Of a stretch of 64,000 nt of DNA, positions 47,386-58,828 are shown one piece after another; within the stretch, counting starts at the first letter, position 1, and each line of letters begins with the position of its first letter. The notes beneath the pieces were generated by a model that worked only from the letters and a program-made list of their open reading frames with translations, searched no databases and was not told where the DNA came from. This stretch comes from Plutella xylostella (Eukaryota; Arthropoda; Insecta; Lepidoptera; Plutellidae). Location of the stretch: positions 14,577,501-14,641,500 of the forward strand of contig NC_064012.1 of NCBI RefSeq assembly GCF_932276165.1, given 5' to 3'. A program made the translations under genes and the position numbers.

Positions 47386-48385
47386 GTGCCTGAAACTAGG
47401 TACCTAGGTAGGACCTACACCTAGTTATTTTTGCATTAAGTACTTATTTTTTGAAGTCATTTTGATTTATGTTTTATACTTATATGTAGATGTTTGTGAG
47501 TAGTTAACTATTTTAATAATCTTTACCACTTACAGATCGCCGAACACTCATTGTTCTTCACTGTCAGCTCAGTACACAAGAGCACTCTCTGTTCCAAAAA
47601 TACGATTTATATCATCACCTTATATTTTTTGTCATTTTTTAAATAATTTATTTAAATCATTGTTATACTGATTAGTATGTTTTTTAAATAATGAAACATA
47701 GTTATATGTATACGTCACAAGCGCAGCCATCCTGAGTAGGTGTACTTACAAAAAGCTTACGAATTAGGCTGGGGATACTACGTTCCCAGTAGGATAACTG
47801 TTTGCCCGTCACACCAGTACTATTATACCTACATGTGTAAAAACCAACGTTAGCATAGCGTACGCCATTAAATCCAGAGGGCATGGTGACTTTGTGCAAT
47901 TCATAGCAATAAGTTAAAAGTTATCCTTTATTATTTTTAACTCAAACTATAGCACATGCATATGTCGTCACATCAACCTATCGATCTATATCGCAATACC
48001 TATTTGATGTTGATTTATAAAATCAGACACTTGATATCACCTAATTGAGACCAGATACCTATTACTGATAACAAGCTAATATAGATTATATCACAAAGCA
48101 AGCTTATATTTACTAAGTTCTTACTGATATAAATATTTGTCAATCTCGAAAATGTTAAATTATAATGAGAGGTAGAAACTTACTCGGTTAGTTTAGAGCC
48201 TGTATGCAGTACTTATGTATTTATCTACTTATGAATCGTCATGTAAAATATAATAAGGCATAAATAACATGCTCCCGAAATCCAATCACTGTCAGCTCAT
48301 ATCACGATTCGTGATCAATAGCATTAGATCTCTCATACAAAGGTAAAAAAAGATTTTATTTGAGTATGTTGTTTATCTACAGGGT

Positions 48386-48541
48386 CGTCATCATCAGCCT
48401 ATAGCAGTCCACTGCTGGAAAAAGGCCTCTCCCAAAGCACGCCACTGGATGGCATCTTTAGCTTTCCGCATCCAATCATAACCAGCCACCTTTCGCAAGT
48501 CGTTACCCCATCTAGCGGGAGGGCGTCCCACAATACGTTTG
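48386..48541 (-). mobile_element. LINE 3' tail fragment, minus strand
   Basis: The reverse complement reads GRPPARWGNDLRKVAGYDWM, ...AKDAIQWRALGEAF, then a stop and (TGATGA). Same family as 47016-47385, opposite orientation, truncated at the GTGGGACGCCC site. Confidence 0.75.
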
Positions 48542-49189
48542 ACAGGGTATATCATGTTAATAGGTACCTATTTTTTAGGACCATCATATTTAGACCATTA
48601 CTATGATTATTTGCATAAGTGAGGTCTACATAATGTCCAACAGTAATATTTATCTGATTACGATTATTAAATTATGAACCTCCTGCGTTGAAAAAATCAT
48701 ATCTTTAACTCGTTGCTAGTTCGATAAAATCTTATCTTCAAGGAATCTGTCACTGATGACCACTAGCTATATAAAATATATGTACTTAGCTACCGTGCTA
48801 CGTTTAATTTAAACATGATCCCAATCTTTAAAACGTGTAATTCGAATATTGATTAAATCATTATCGATTAATTACATAGATTAACCTGATGTTTACCTGC
48901 TTAAAAGGTACTTATGTAATTGGCAGATATTATACCTTATTAAATATGTATCTATTACATAGTAATAGTTTAGGTAAGTACATATCTATCAAGTGTGTAC
49001 TAGGTGGTAAAGATGGATATTGGTCCATTGATATTTATAAAATACTTAAACACAAAGTAAGCTCTAGTAAATAAATATGAAATTAAGTATGCTTCAATTA
49101 ATTTTATTAATCGTTGGTAGATTTAATATAAAGAAAATAGTAAGTATATTTTTGAATCGGAAACCATCGAAGACTAAGGAAACCGTTGA

Positions 49190-49486
49190 CTACCTAGTAC
49201 CCGACCTCCTGACGCCCTCACACTTGCACTTATTCAGCCCGCAATACATCTCACACTTCTCCACCTCATTTATCAGATAGACCGGGAAGTAGATGGCTAA
49301 AACTCTGTACACGTGTCGCGTATAGAGGTAGAGGTTCCTTGGAGCTCTTGCGCGGAGGCACAGTTTGAGGCAGATTCCTCCTCCGGAGTAGATCTTGAAG
49401 AACTGGCCTGCGAGAGGGAACAGCCAGGCGGGGAGGATCATGGAGTGTGGGCGGGTCTTCACCAAGGCGGTGGCTGGCATAGTTGG
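49190..49486 (-). CDS. Unrecognised small protein, terminal exon (~96-98 codons)
   Basis: An exon with acceptor CTTCCAG at 49487-49493 and an open frame to TAG at 49190. Codons favour C/G at the third position, unlike the AT-rich surroundings, so it looks like real coding sequence. An ATG lies two codons in (MPATALVKTRPHS), so this may be the whole protein, with a 5' UTR intron, or only its last exon. It has a hydrophobic stretch MILPAWLFPLAGQFF, a second one RVLAIYFPVYLI, and a cysteine-bearing end EKCEMYCGLNKCKCEG. I do not recognise the family. It lies just downstream of another small coding segment at 50067-50291 on the same strand. A fused reading by a weak donor (CTG|GTGCCA at about 50109) is possible but less likely. 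Confidence 0.55.
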   Translation of the reverse strand, partial: PTMPATALVKTRPHSMILPAWLFPLAGQFFKIYSGGGICLKLCLRARAPRNLYLYTRHVYRVLAIYFPVYLINEVEKCEMYCGLNKCKCEGVRRSGTR

Positions 49487-50066
49487 CTGGAAGAGTGGGT
49501 TTTTATGAAGTTTTAAGATCCTTTACAGCTGGTAAAATGGTAGGTATGCAGGTGAGTATAATGGTAGCCTCGTATCAGTATGGAGGAGATGCTATCGCAT
49601 CTATTCTAGTGAATCCAATTCAATATGTGTTGTTCCAAATTTCGAATGCCTATGCCTAATCAGTTGTCCGTTCATCTAGTAAGCCAGGTGAGGTCAACGG
49701 TCCAGATCAGACTAGCCGTGACATCGGTCACGCGACGTGATCAGCAAGTGGCCATGGTATCACTATTACATCCAACCGTCTGTACTTATACCTAGTGGAA
49801 GTAGTATTTTCGAACCTTTATCACATACAAATTGGTATTTACATAGTATTTATGTTTACACCTAATAGCTATGTGATGCTGAATAATAAATAACTATGAC
49901 ATGAAGGTTCCTTCTACAACTTTATACTTCTGTACTTGTAACAAAGCGCCTAACAAATTTTCATGAGCAATCCTAAGCTATGTGAAAGCGTGGTCGACGG
50001 CAGACATATCATCTAGCTAACGAACTAGAGAAACACACAAAACTGCATCTGCCTACCATAAAGCCC

Positions 50067-50291
50067 CTACGAGCAATAGAAGCAGCAGGCCTTCCTAGGC
50101 GCGGCTGGCACCAGGGTGCTGGGATAAGTCTGCGTGGACACAGTCTTCTTCACGAAGGGGTTGTAAAGGAGGGCCTCCGGGACAGCAGTGCTCTTGAGCT
50201 CCATGTTGATGCGGGCGAACGCGTCCCCTTTCTCCTCCTCCTTACGTATTAGGATGTAGTACGGTCGGAATTCGTTGGATGCTTTCAACAT
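50067..50291 (-). CDS. Unrecognised small protein, 74 aa
   Basis: Single open frame MLKASNEFRPYYILIRKEEE...KACCFYCS. The third codon positions are strongly C/G (AAG AAG ACT GTG TCC ACG CAG), arguing that it is translated. No signal peptide or membrane segment. It has a charged first half (EEEKGDAF), a middle PEALLYNPFVKKT, and a Cys-rich end CCFYC that could be lipidated or bind metal. It is preceded at 50337-50343 by a TATAAAA at a plausible promoter distance. Small, basic, intron-poor genes of this kind are often testis-expressed in insects, but that is speculation. Family unknown. Confidence 0.55.
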   Translation of the reverse strand: MLKASNEFRPYYILIRKEEEKGDAFARINMELKSTAVPEALLYNPFVKKTVSTQTYPSTLVPAAPRKACCFYCS

Positions 50292-50336
50292 TTTGCCCTT
50301 TTTTTGTGTAAAGTAAGGTTTGTAACTAAAGTAGTT

Positions 50337-50343
50337 TTTTATA
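50337..50343 (-). promoter_or_regulatory. Possible TATA box of the 74-aa gene
   Basis: TATAAAA on the minus strand, 46 bases above the ATG at 50291. With a start site about 30 bases downstream, the 5' UTR would be about 20 nt. No strong initiator motif, so weakly supported. Confidence 0.35.
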
Positions 50344-50639
50344 TTTTCTCACTGAAGAATTTTGTAGATTTTTGGGACTTTAGAAATTGCTTGATGTACT
50401 TATTCTCAGAATAATAACATTAATCACATGACTTAGTGTTTTTTTTCCTCAGTGCACATGACAACAACCATTGATAACCATAGTGGAAGTAATGGAAGTA
50501 GCCTAGTCTATGAATTCCTCTATAGTTTATTATTCTGACTTTCCCAAGACTTTCCTTCTTCATACAACCTCCATATACAACATACAACAAACATGTATTA
50601 CTTCTTCTGAATACACTATAGACCAGCCTTTCTATAAGC

Positions 50640-50905
50640 TAATGTGGCCGGGGGGGCTGACTGTACCGTTCAAGGTCCAAGTACCGTCCAAGGTATATCT
50701 GAGCCCGAAACTGAAATGAGAATTTCAAAATTCGCGAAAAAAAAGAGTCATTCTCCATAGTACGTACGTTCATTCACGTAACCAACATAGTTTCTATGTT
50801 TTTTTCTCGCAAATTTTTAAATTCTGATTTCAGTTTCGGGCTTAGATATACCATGCTGCACATGTAGGTTTCGGCTTAGCATTCCCTTTCTGAAACATCC
50901 TGTAT
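50640..50905. mobile_element. MITE family D, copy 2 with extra flank
   Basis: A GTACCGTTCAAGG/GTACCGTCCAAGG doublet, then the palindromic block TTCGGGCTTAGATATACC with its reverse GTATATCTGAGCCCGAAAC, then CACATGTAGGTTTCGGCTTA and ATCCTGTATA. Longer than copy 1 and clearly palindromic around 50757-50800. Confidence 0.5.
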
Positions 50906-51089
50906 AAACATGGAAGTAGTACGTATGGATGGATGAATGTTTAAAGATTATCTCTTTGATATTTAGGTATGTAAGTATAAATAAGTACGAAGCTGAAAAA
51001 GGAAAAAATAAGAAGAAATAAGACCCCTCTAATGGGGACAATCGGACTCCCCGAAGCACATTACCTCTGCAACTGCATTACCATTACCC

Positions 51090-51690
51090 CGAAGCTCTTA
51101 AGGCCCACATTCAGTACCAATCCGGCGGATATGTCGCTGTGGCGACAAGTCTGCGGACTAATCAACGTGTGAATGGGTAGGTGGGTAGGTGGCGCGGCGC
51201 TCGTCGACTACCCAGCGAGCGCCGCGTGACAAATAGGTTATGTGCCTTGTGCAAGGTTCAATAAAGTTGACAATCGACTGGACTGCAACTCGGGACTCGT
51301 GTAGTGTGTGGGCGATGACGGATTTGTCCACGGAACGGTACGGCTCGGGGCTCGGGTGCGGTGCGTCAAGTGAAGGCGCTGCTTTAAAATCTGCTAGCTG
51401 AAGTGGCTGTGGGCCGGGCATAGGTACTATATGCCAAACCGATAACCGGTTAGGCGGTAAGTGGAGACCACGAACAGGGCAGCGCAGCGTTGGACGCCCT
51501 CCGTCCCGCTGGATCCAAGACCTACCTGGTCTACTCCTACTCTCACAGAGTACCTGGGTTAGCCAGGCCATAGAGGCCAGATGAGGATTATGAGAAAGGT
51601 CGAGGATGGAGTCACTCCTAGGGGAGGCGACTATTTCCATCAGTAGTGGACGATTACGCGTTGATGATGATGATGAATTGATGATGATGA
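51090..51690 (+). mobile_element. Retroelement 3' end with (GATGAT)n tail
   Basis: A GC-rich body contains GRPPSRWIQDL, the usual LINE C-terminal motif, near 51490, then a degraded C-terminus and the tail TTGATGATGATGATGA. A 160-codon minus-strand frame across the same DNA (51158-51640) is antisense to this and is not called. Confidence 0.55.
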
Positions 51691-51699
51691 GCAGTTAAT

Positions 51700-52206
51700 G
51701 AAGACTTATTATGTATACCTATGGTTAAATGGTTATAAAGAGCTCTATGAACAACAACAATACCAATTAGTGTATTAGTTGGGTATTGTAATTCGTAGAC
51801 TGAGATAAAAAAATAGAAGTACCTATGTTTTAAAATGCTGAATATTTTAACTAGCCTTTTTAATTAGTGTTTGCAGGATTTATTTATTTTATAGGCTGTT
51901 AATAATCGATTAACGAAGCAAAAGTGAATAGGCAGACTAAATAAACAACAAAAATATTGAATAAACATTTATTTATTCCCAAGGTGATATTTTATTATTT
52001 TATTTTTAAACATTGTGTAACATAGTTAGGTTTTTAAATTAACGTGCCATTAAACCTGAAGGGTTTGTCTTGACAAGTATTATGGTGACTAGATTTAACA
52101 AAAATAGATTTCCTTTAGATATTTTGCTAAATATAAATAGGTATACAAAATTTATACAATTACTTTGTAAAATATACCATGAGCCCTATGACAACTGTCA
52201 AAATTC
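51700..52206. other. AT-rich stretch without recognised genes
   Basis: No ORFs, repeats or splice-flanked segments seen. Confidence 0.45.
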
Positions 52207-52359
52207 GTATAGTGCCACAAACTTATCTGTTCCGGTGAGAGCGAACTAAATTGGTCCATATAATCTATGTCAATATGAAATTCATTAGTACAGTAAGTAA
52301 TGAGGTATGGACCAATTTAGTTCGCTCTCACCGGAACAGATAAGTTTGTGGCACTATAC
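52207..52359. mobile_element. Perfect 54-bp inverted-arm MITE
   Basis: 52207-52260 and 52306-52359 are exact reverse complements (containing TTATCTGTTCCGGTGAGAG), separated by 45 AT-rich bases. Perfect arms imply recent insertion or structural constraint. Confidence 0.7.
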
Positions 52360-53086
52360 ATATTATTTGTCATTTGTTCGTTGTCTGTCAATCAAATGTC
52401 ATAGGAGTCTTATTTTTATTATTATAAATAATTTATTGCACATAAAAACATTGTACAAAGGCGAACTCAATGCTAGTAGCATTCACTACCAGTTAACCTT
52501 TGGTGATGTCGAGAAAGTGGTTGGTAGTGCGATAGGCTGAGAGGAGAGAAGTTTAGTGTACATAATCGAATGCCGAATTTGCCTATGAAATGCTTATTTC
52601 ACAAATATAGCCAATAGAAGTTTTGGCAGATACGAATAGCCAAGTGGGGCGATAGCATAAGATCATGTAATTGAATACTGCGTAAATTGACTGATGTTTC
52701 CGGTCTAATGCCCCGCAAACTTTTGCCTAAGTACCTATTTGTTAAAAATGAATTTTTATTTTTTTTATTTTTAAAAGAAAATTTGTTAAATACAAAAATA
52801 CAAACTGAAATCGTTTTATAAGTCTTTCTATTTCCATTCTGAGGTTTCTATAGTAACTTAACTTAACACTAACTTACTAACAACTTAACACTAACTTACT
52901 TAACACTAAGTCTGTGACGGGCTTTATAGACACTGTGTTTAGCTTCCCAGTTCATACTTGGAATAAATTTTCTTGGAAACTAAGCTGAAAAGAATAAAAA
53001 ACATATATTTAGATTATGTTCACTGGAATGAAATAGTAGGGTATGCGAGAGGATGCCCAAATTTAAAGAAGAGAAAGTGTAAGAAG

Positions 53087-53310
53087 TCGCGGTTTCATAG
53101 CGGAACAGATATTGGCTCTCATTCGTGAAGTTGTCTGTTCAAATCCTGCCATTTAAGTAGGTATAGGTACCTATGTCCTACGAATGAATTCTTTTGAAAT
53201 AAATATTTAACTAGATTCTATTTATACCACATACCGTTTTCCTTCACCGTAAGAGGTGAAGGAAAACACCGTGATGAAACCTGCACATTGTGCTCATTCA
53301 AAATCGCCGA
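53087..53310 (+). mobile_element. tRNA-derived SINE, second copy
   Basis: B-box-like GTTCAAATCCTGCC at about 53140, body GAATGAATTCTTTTGAAATA and tail TTTTCCTTCACCGTAAGAGG...GTGATGAAACCTGCAC. It matches the three blocks of the left-edge SINE (1-250) and lacks the MITE insertion there, so it shows the uninterrupted arrangement. Confidence 0.6.
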
Positions 53311-53542
53311 TACGGTTCGCGACGTATCACGTAACAGTAGGTATACAAATGAATAGGGCATAGGGTAAAGCGGGTGGCTCGCTTGCAGTTACATGACTCC
53401 CCCTTCGGGGATTACAGTCGTGAGTCGTGAGCATTATGTACTTATGTAGAAAGTATACATATAAGAATGGCGGTACGAACCTTTCAGTGTTCAATATAGG
53501 GTGTGATCGTAGGCGGAAGAGTCCGAAGTATGCGGAAGAGTA

Positions 53543-53680
53543 GCTACAGCAGTCAGCGGTGGCTACAGCAGTCAGCGGTGGCTACAGCAGTCAGTGGAGC
53601 AACAGCGGTCAATGGAGCGGCGGGGCGGTTTCGTATGCGGGCGGCGGGGCGGGCGGTGGCGACTTAGGCGGCTTCCATAG
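53543..53680. repeat. 19-bp minisatellite merging into a GGCGGGGCGG tract
   Basis: GCTACAGCAGTCAGCGGTG is repeated about three times and degrades into CAGCGGTCAATGGAGCGG and a G-rich tract to 53680. On the minus strand this tract is preceded by a good acceptor (TTTTTGCAG at about 53690) and reads KPPKSPPPAPPPAYETAPPL then stop. A coding or UTR exon is conceivable but unproven. Confidence 0.55.
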
Positions 53681-53856
53681 CGGAAATAACTGCAAAAATA
53701 AGTAGGCGTTTTAAAATTGCAATTTGTTCATAAATACAATAAGATACGCTTCGAAATATTAAGGATACGAAAAACAATTAAATATTCTAATATGTTTTCA
53801 ATAACAATACAGTTTAACAAATCTATGCATCTACGTACTTCGTGAGTAGGTATATA

Positions 53857-55585
53857 CAGGGTGGCCCAAAGAGTGACGTCCAAAGGAAAATGTTTGATTC
53901 CTTAGGACAAGGGGTAGCCAAATCACCCCCATGTATGTTCAGCAATTTTTAGTAGTTTAGGAGTTATGATTTTTTTAACTAATTTTCTACGAAAATCGAC
54001 CTCAGTGGATCAATTATGTTTTATTATTTTTTTGGATAACTTTTTTAAATTATTTTTTATTTTTGTGTCATCCTCTTAAGTTGTTCTTTTAACCATAAAA
54101 GTTTCAGCTTCCTAGCTGTAATGTAAGTTAGTTATTTTTATGTCGAAAGTTCAAATTATATCATCGAGCTAGACTGCTCTGAATTTTCAACTTGAAATTA
54201 AAAATTGAACGAGATATTCTCATGGTCCCTTATTAATTTTAAAAACTCCGCAAGGTTCCAAAATTACATTAAAATAAAAATAAACTATTGCTTAATGGGG
54301 TATTATTTGCAGAAAACCGCCTTCAAAGGTACTTGGGTGGAAATTACCTCATTAGTCAATTGTTTCAGAAAGTTAAAGATTCCTGTTATGTCATTACTAA
54401 GGACTAATTCAGTTAGAAAATGTATAAAATTAAAGGGAAAATAAAATTATTTACTATTATTTTTTATTAAAGTTACATTTTTGAATGTGAATTCTTAGTA
54501 AAATGTTTATGTCTGAGTTGTAAGATTTATGAGATAATTGTATTATTAATAATAAATAAATAAACTCAAATAATTCTTTTACAAATTTACTCACAATAAA
54601 CTTTCAAAATGGCGACCTCCCACAGCAATACACTACCTACATCTACGCAAGAAATTTTCTTTAAGTCAAAAAAGTGACAAATGTAAAAAATATGACATCT
54701 GTCAAAAAGTTAAACATGTCAAAAAAGTAACTTTTCTCAAAAATGTGACATCTGTCAAAAAGTGACATCTGAATGAAACAGAGAAGCGTATAGGCGACTT
54801 AAAGAAAATTTCTTGCGTAGATGTAGGTTGTGTATTGCTGTGGGAGGTCGCCATTTTGAAAATTTATTGTGAGTAAATGTGTAAAATAATTATTTGAGTT
54901 TATTTACTTAGTATTAATAATACAATTATCTCATAAATCTTACAACTCAGACTTAAACATTTTACTAAGAATTTACATTCAAAAATGTAACTTAAATAAA
55001 AAAAATAGTAAATATTTTTTTTTTCTAACTGAATTAGTCCTTAGTAATGACATAACAAGAATCTTTCAACTTTCTGAAACAATTTACTAATTAGGTAATT
55101 TCCACCCAAGTACCTTTGAAGGCTGTTTTCTGCAAATAATACCCCATTAAGCAATAAATTATTTTTATTTTTATTTTATTTTGGAACCTTGCGGAGTTTT
55201 TAAAATTAATAAGGGGCCATGAGAATATCTATTTCAATTTTTAATTTCAAGTAGAAAATTCAGAGCAGTCTAGCTCGATGATATAATTTGAACTTTCGAC
55301 ATAAAAATAACTAACTTACATTACAGCTAGGAAGCTGAAACTTTTATGGTTAAAAGAACAACTTAAGAGGATGACACAAAAATAAAAAATAATTTAAAAA
55401 AAATATCCAAAAAAATAATAAAACATAATTGATCCACTGAGGTCGATTTTCGTAGAAAATTAGTTAAAAAAATCATAACTCCTGAACTACTAAAAATTGC
55501 TGAACATACATGGGGGTGATTTGGCTACCCCTTGACCTAAGGAATCAAACATTTTCCTCTGGACGTCACTCTTTGGGCAACCCTG
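53857..55585. mobile_element. Foldback (long-TIR) DNA element, 1.73 kb
   Basis: Arms of about 800 bp (53857-54667 and 54794-55585) are inverted copies from CAGGGTGGCCCAAAGAGTGA inward and differ at scattered positions. The centre (54668-54793) carries repeated GACATCTGTCAAAAAGT-like strings. TATA lies on both flanks and may be the target duplication. Frames inside (for example 54205-54444) are AT-rich and mirrored in the other arm, so they are not called as genes. The superfamily is unknown. Confidence 0.75.
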
Positions 55586-55599
55586 TATATCTATGTTCC

Positions 55600-55795
55600 C
55601 GCGCGCTTCGCTTCGCCTTAAAAAGGTTTTTCCCGTGGGAATTCCGGGATAAAAAGTAGACTATGTTCTTCCCCAGGGTCTAGACCGTATGTATACCAAA
55701 TTTCATTCAAATCCGTTCTGTAGGTTTGGCGTGAAAGAGTAACAGACAGACAGACAGACACAGTTACTTTCGCATTTATAATATTAGTTAGGATT
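55600..55795 (+). mobile_element. LINE 3' UTR fragment (RTE type)
   Basis: GGGAATTCCGGGATAAAAAG, ATTTCATTCAAATCCGTTC, GCGTGAAAGAGTAACAGACA (GACA repeated) and TTTCGCATTTATAATATTAG form a 3' end widely seen in insect RTE elements (recalled, not searched). No coding part remains. Confidence 0.55.
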
Positions 55796-55849
55796 CTACT
55801 TTCATTTCATTCGCGAGCAAAGTTCCAGTGAGAAACCTCTTAATCACTC

Positions 55850-56178
55850 CTAAACGGGAAAGACTAGCTTAATGACGCCGATGATAATGTCTGCAATATT
55901 GATGTACTACATACCCTATAACGGTTAACTGCGCATCAGAATACACTCACGGGCAATGAAATAGTTCCATTGAGAAAAGCACCAAATTACTCATAAACGG
56001 AAATGGGTAGCTTAACGACGCCTTCTGCAACATTGAAGTACATTTAACAGAGCATCAGGATATTACCAACTAATAACGTTAGTATTTTGTTCAAATTTTA
56101 TATTAAATGTTTGAAAAAATTGAAGTTGTTTGGTGTCGGCCTTTTGTGAGTGATAATTTTTCATTGCCTGTGAGTGTA
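55850..56178. mobile_element. MITE family C: one full and one partial copy side by side
   Basis: 55944-56178 has ends CACTCACGGGCAATGAAATA and TTTTTCATTGCCTGTGAGTG with the shared interior. 55850-55943 holds a second, truncated copy of the interior (AAAGACTAGCTTAATGACGC). The other copies are at 34813 and 8795. Confidence 0.6.
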
Positions 56179-56870
56179 TTTATTTATATGCAATATGCAA
56201 GGCCAACCAAAAACGTAAATATTGTGTTTAAAGTATTATTAAATGTACCTACTTACTAAAAATGTAAGCCATTTAGTGGCGAAAATTTTGTAAATCTAAC
56301 TATTTCATTGCTCGCTAGTGTATTACGACAATTTGAGGGTAGTCAGAAAGGTACCTGCCTACATTACAGTACCGCATAGCGTTACGTTAGGCAAACGGCA
56401 ATCCTACATAAATTATGGCTTGCATTATAATTTTAATGCAACCTTTAATACGTAAGTATACATCTAGGAAAAAAATTGGTAAAGTCAGTCATTTCATTTA
56501 TAAGCAACAAATAATAAAATTGAGGGTAAGTATGAAATAATTACTCGGTATCGATCTGCGAATATAAAACACAAGTGCCTACTGTATTGGGTAAATAGGT
56601 TCGTTGGAATGACATGAATTATTGTAACAATTGTTAATAAACTACCTAATAATTAAGAAAAGTTTCAATTCTTACCTGTTGCTTCCAGCGCGCCTAGATG
56701 ACGTTGATATAATATAAGTAGGTATGTGATGTTTCTGTATCTTTTTGATTAGTGCATTTATTATATAACAATTAATTAAATTACCTTTCCCTAGTAGGTA
56801 TCCCAAGTGAAAGCCGCGCCGCCGCCGCAGCCGCTGCGCCGCCCGCCCGCCGCCGCGGTCAACCAGGGAA

Positions 56871-57305
56871 AGGGTGCTTTTCCACCAGAGATGTGCTATG
56901 CTACGATGCTATGGATGCGTTTGATATCCACCAATCATAATTATTGGTGCACATAGCTTAGCACTGGTGGAAACGGATTCAACTAAGATATGTTTTTTGT
57001 ATGGAATGATGCGTGCTATGGATGTGTGCTATGGATGCGTGCTATGGATATGTGCTATGGACCATCGCGAGTGGTGTAGCTATGGCGCCGCCGCCCCCGT
57101 CGTTTCCCTACTATCGATACATAGCATAGCTCGAGATGCGCATCTTTCTCGCACAGCTACTTTGCGGCGGCGCATCTTCGTAGCGCATCTTCCTCGCACA
57201 GCTACCTAGCGTAGTATTGGTGGAAACGGCCACATATTTTCGTAGCGTAGATATCACATCTTCGCAGCATAGCTGCATAGCACATCTCTGGTGGAAAAGC
57301 ACCCT
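56871..57305. mobile_element. MITE of 435 bp with internal tandem repeats
   Basis: Ends AGGGTGCTTTTCCACCAGAG and CTCTGGTGGAAAAGCACCCT. Inside lie a GTGCTATGGATG tandem tract (57008-57060) and a mirrored GCGCATCTTC tract, with internal copies of GGTGGAAACGG. It is preceded at 56815-56860 by an unrelated GCCGCC-rich block. Confidence 0.7.
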
Positions 57306-58310
57306 AAGAAGGAAACGTGGCCAGCCTTGCCGGACGATGCCAAGCCACCCATCCCCACTTCAATAGTGATGGGACCATGGGACTGATGGTGGCACGCGGA
57401 AAGAGTTTTTAAGTCCATCTATAGTCATGAAAATAAAGATTTCGATTTTGCAGTCTATTTACCATTGTAAGTTATTTACTTAATTACTTAAAGATAAAAA
57501 ATTTGGATACTTATTTGTAATGTCAATGAAGGTAGGTATTTACCTAATTTCTTTCGAACAGATTTGTGCTTAAGTACCTAAAGGTCTATAATCGACCAAA
57601 CACAAGATAATTAGTTGGGATTAGAATCCATTTCCGATTTCATGACTTTATAGATGGACTGTAAGCTGTAAGGTGTTTCAAACCTGTTGATACAATAAAA
57701 AGTTTACATTGGAGGCTATTTCAGGCATTCGCAAATTTATTACAGAAACGACATTATGAAAAAAAAATCTCATCTCATCTGGCTGACGGGAATAGTAACG
57801 CAAAAAACAACAGTAGGTAGGTAGGTATCCAGCTACCAAGAATGCCTATATTCAGGGATATGTTCCGACATGTTCTATTGTTGAATAAATGGAGTCGTCC
57901 CGACAAATCCAACGGTCAACGGATATTAAAATAAGTATAAATAAAGGGTACTTAACAAATATTTTATTATATCTGGAACGTGACTGATAAAATGACTAGA
58001 ACATTTTGTGCTTCGGACGGTACGTAAAACTGTTAAACCATAACAATATACGAATAACCATAACGGTTGCTGTTTTGGCACCATACCCAAGGGAACTGCC
58101 AACACGTCGCTATAACAAAAAATAACACACACAGACCAATTGAAAACCTCCTGCTTTTTTCAAAGTCAGTTAATAAAGATAAAAATCAAGTAAGTAACTA
58201 CAGTCGTTTGCAATAGAAACCAACAATCATGTAAACAAATATGGCGGACTGACATTGACAGCGTATTGTTTATGCCCATAGTGATGTCATAGTGTTCTAA
58301 TTAGATTAAG
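57306..58310. other. AT-rich stretch without recognised genes
   Basis: 57310-57410 looks like a degraded repeat edge. No supported ORF. Confidence 0.4.
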
Positions 58311-58450
58311 CCCCTGTTCCACAATGTCTGGTTAGTCGCTACCTGTCGGATAAAATACATGCTGTCACTGTCTAAAAAATAATAACAGAAAGTGACAGCA
58401 TGTATTTTATCCGTCAGGTAGCCACTAACCAGACATTGTGGAACAGACCC
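58311..58450. mobile_element. Palindromic MITE, 140 bp, clean copy
   Basis: GTTCCACAATGTCTGGTTAG and its complement form the ends, with GGATAAAATACATGCTGTCA and its complement inside and a short AT loop. Diverged relatives lie at 35937-36060, and a hairpin piece at about 31750-31795. Confidence 0.7.
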
Positions 58451-58552
58451 TAAATATATAAGCCATAGACTATAAAATAAAACTGATTATATATAAAAAA
58501 AAGTGTTTATTAAAACAAATTTAAATCTTCGTCTTCGTCATCATCACTATCA

Positions 58553-58828
58553 GTACCCGTATCATGAAAATTCGAGCTAACGAATAGAATCGAATGCGAG
58601 TGCGACTACTGTCAACTTGACAGCACTTTCGAACACTTTTTACCTTTCGAATGAGTTTCGAAAAGAATGACCACAGAGTACATAATATTATTCTGACAAT
58701 GACCTATGGAATGATAGCTGTCAAACTTTCGCAAATCTATACACCGCCATTTTGTTGTTGACAGGTTGACAGCACTTGCGAATAGACTATCGAATAGAAT
58801 ATGCTGCGGTTTTTCGTGATACGGGTAC
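58553..58828. mobile_element. MITE of ~276 bp with GTACCCGTATCA ends
   Basis: GTACCCGTATCATGAAAA at 58553 and its near-complement TTTTCGTGATACGGGTAC ending at 58828. Interior copies of CGAATAGAAT and TTGACAGCACTT are arranged symmetrically. Confidence 0.65.

Noticed and set aside
51158..51640. 160-codon minus-strand frame
   Set aside because: Antisense to a retroelement tail that contains the GRPPSRW motif and ends in a TGATGA tail. No splice or homology support.
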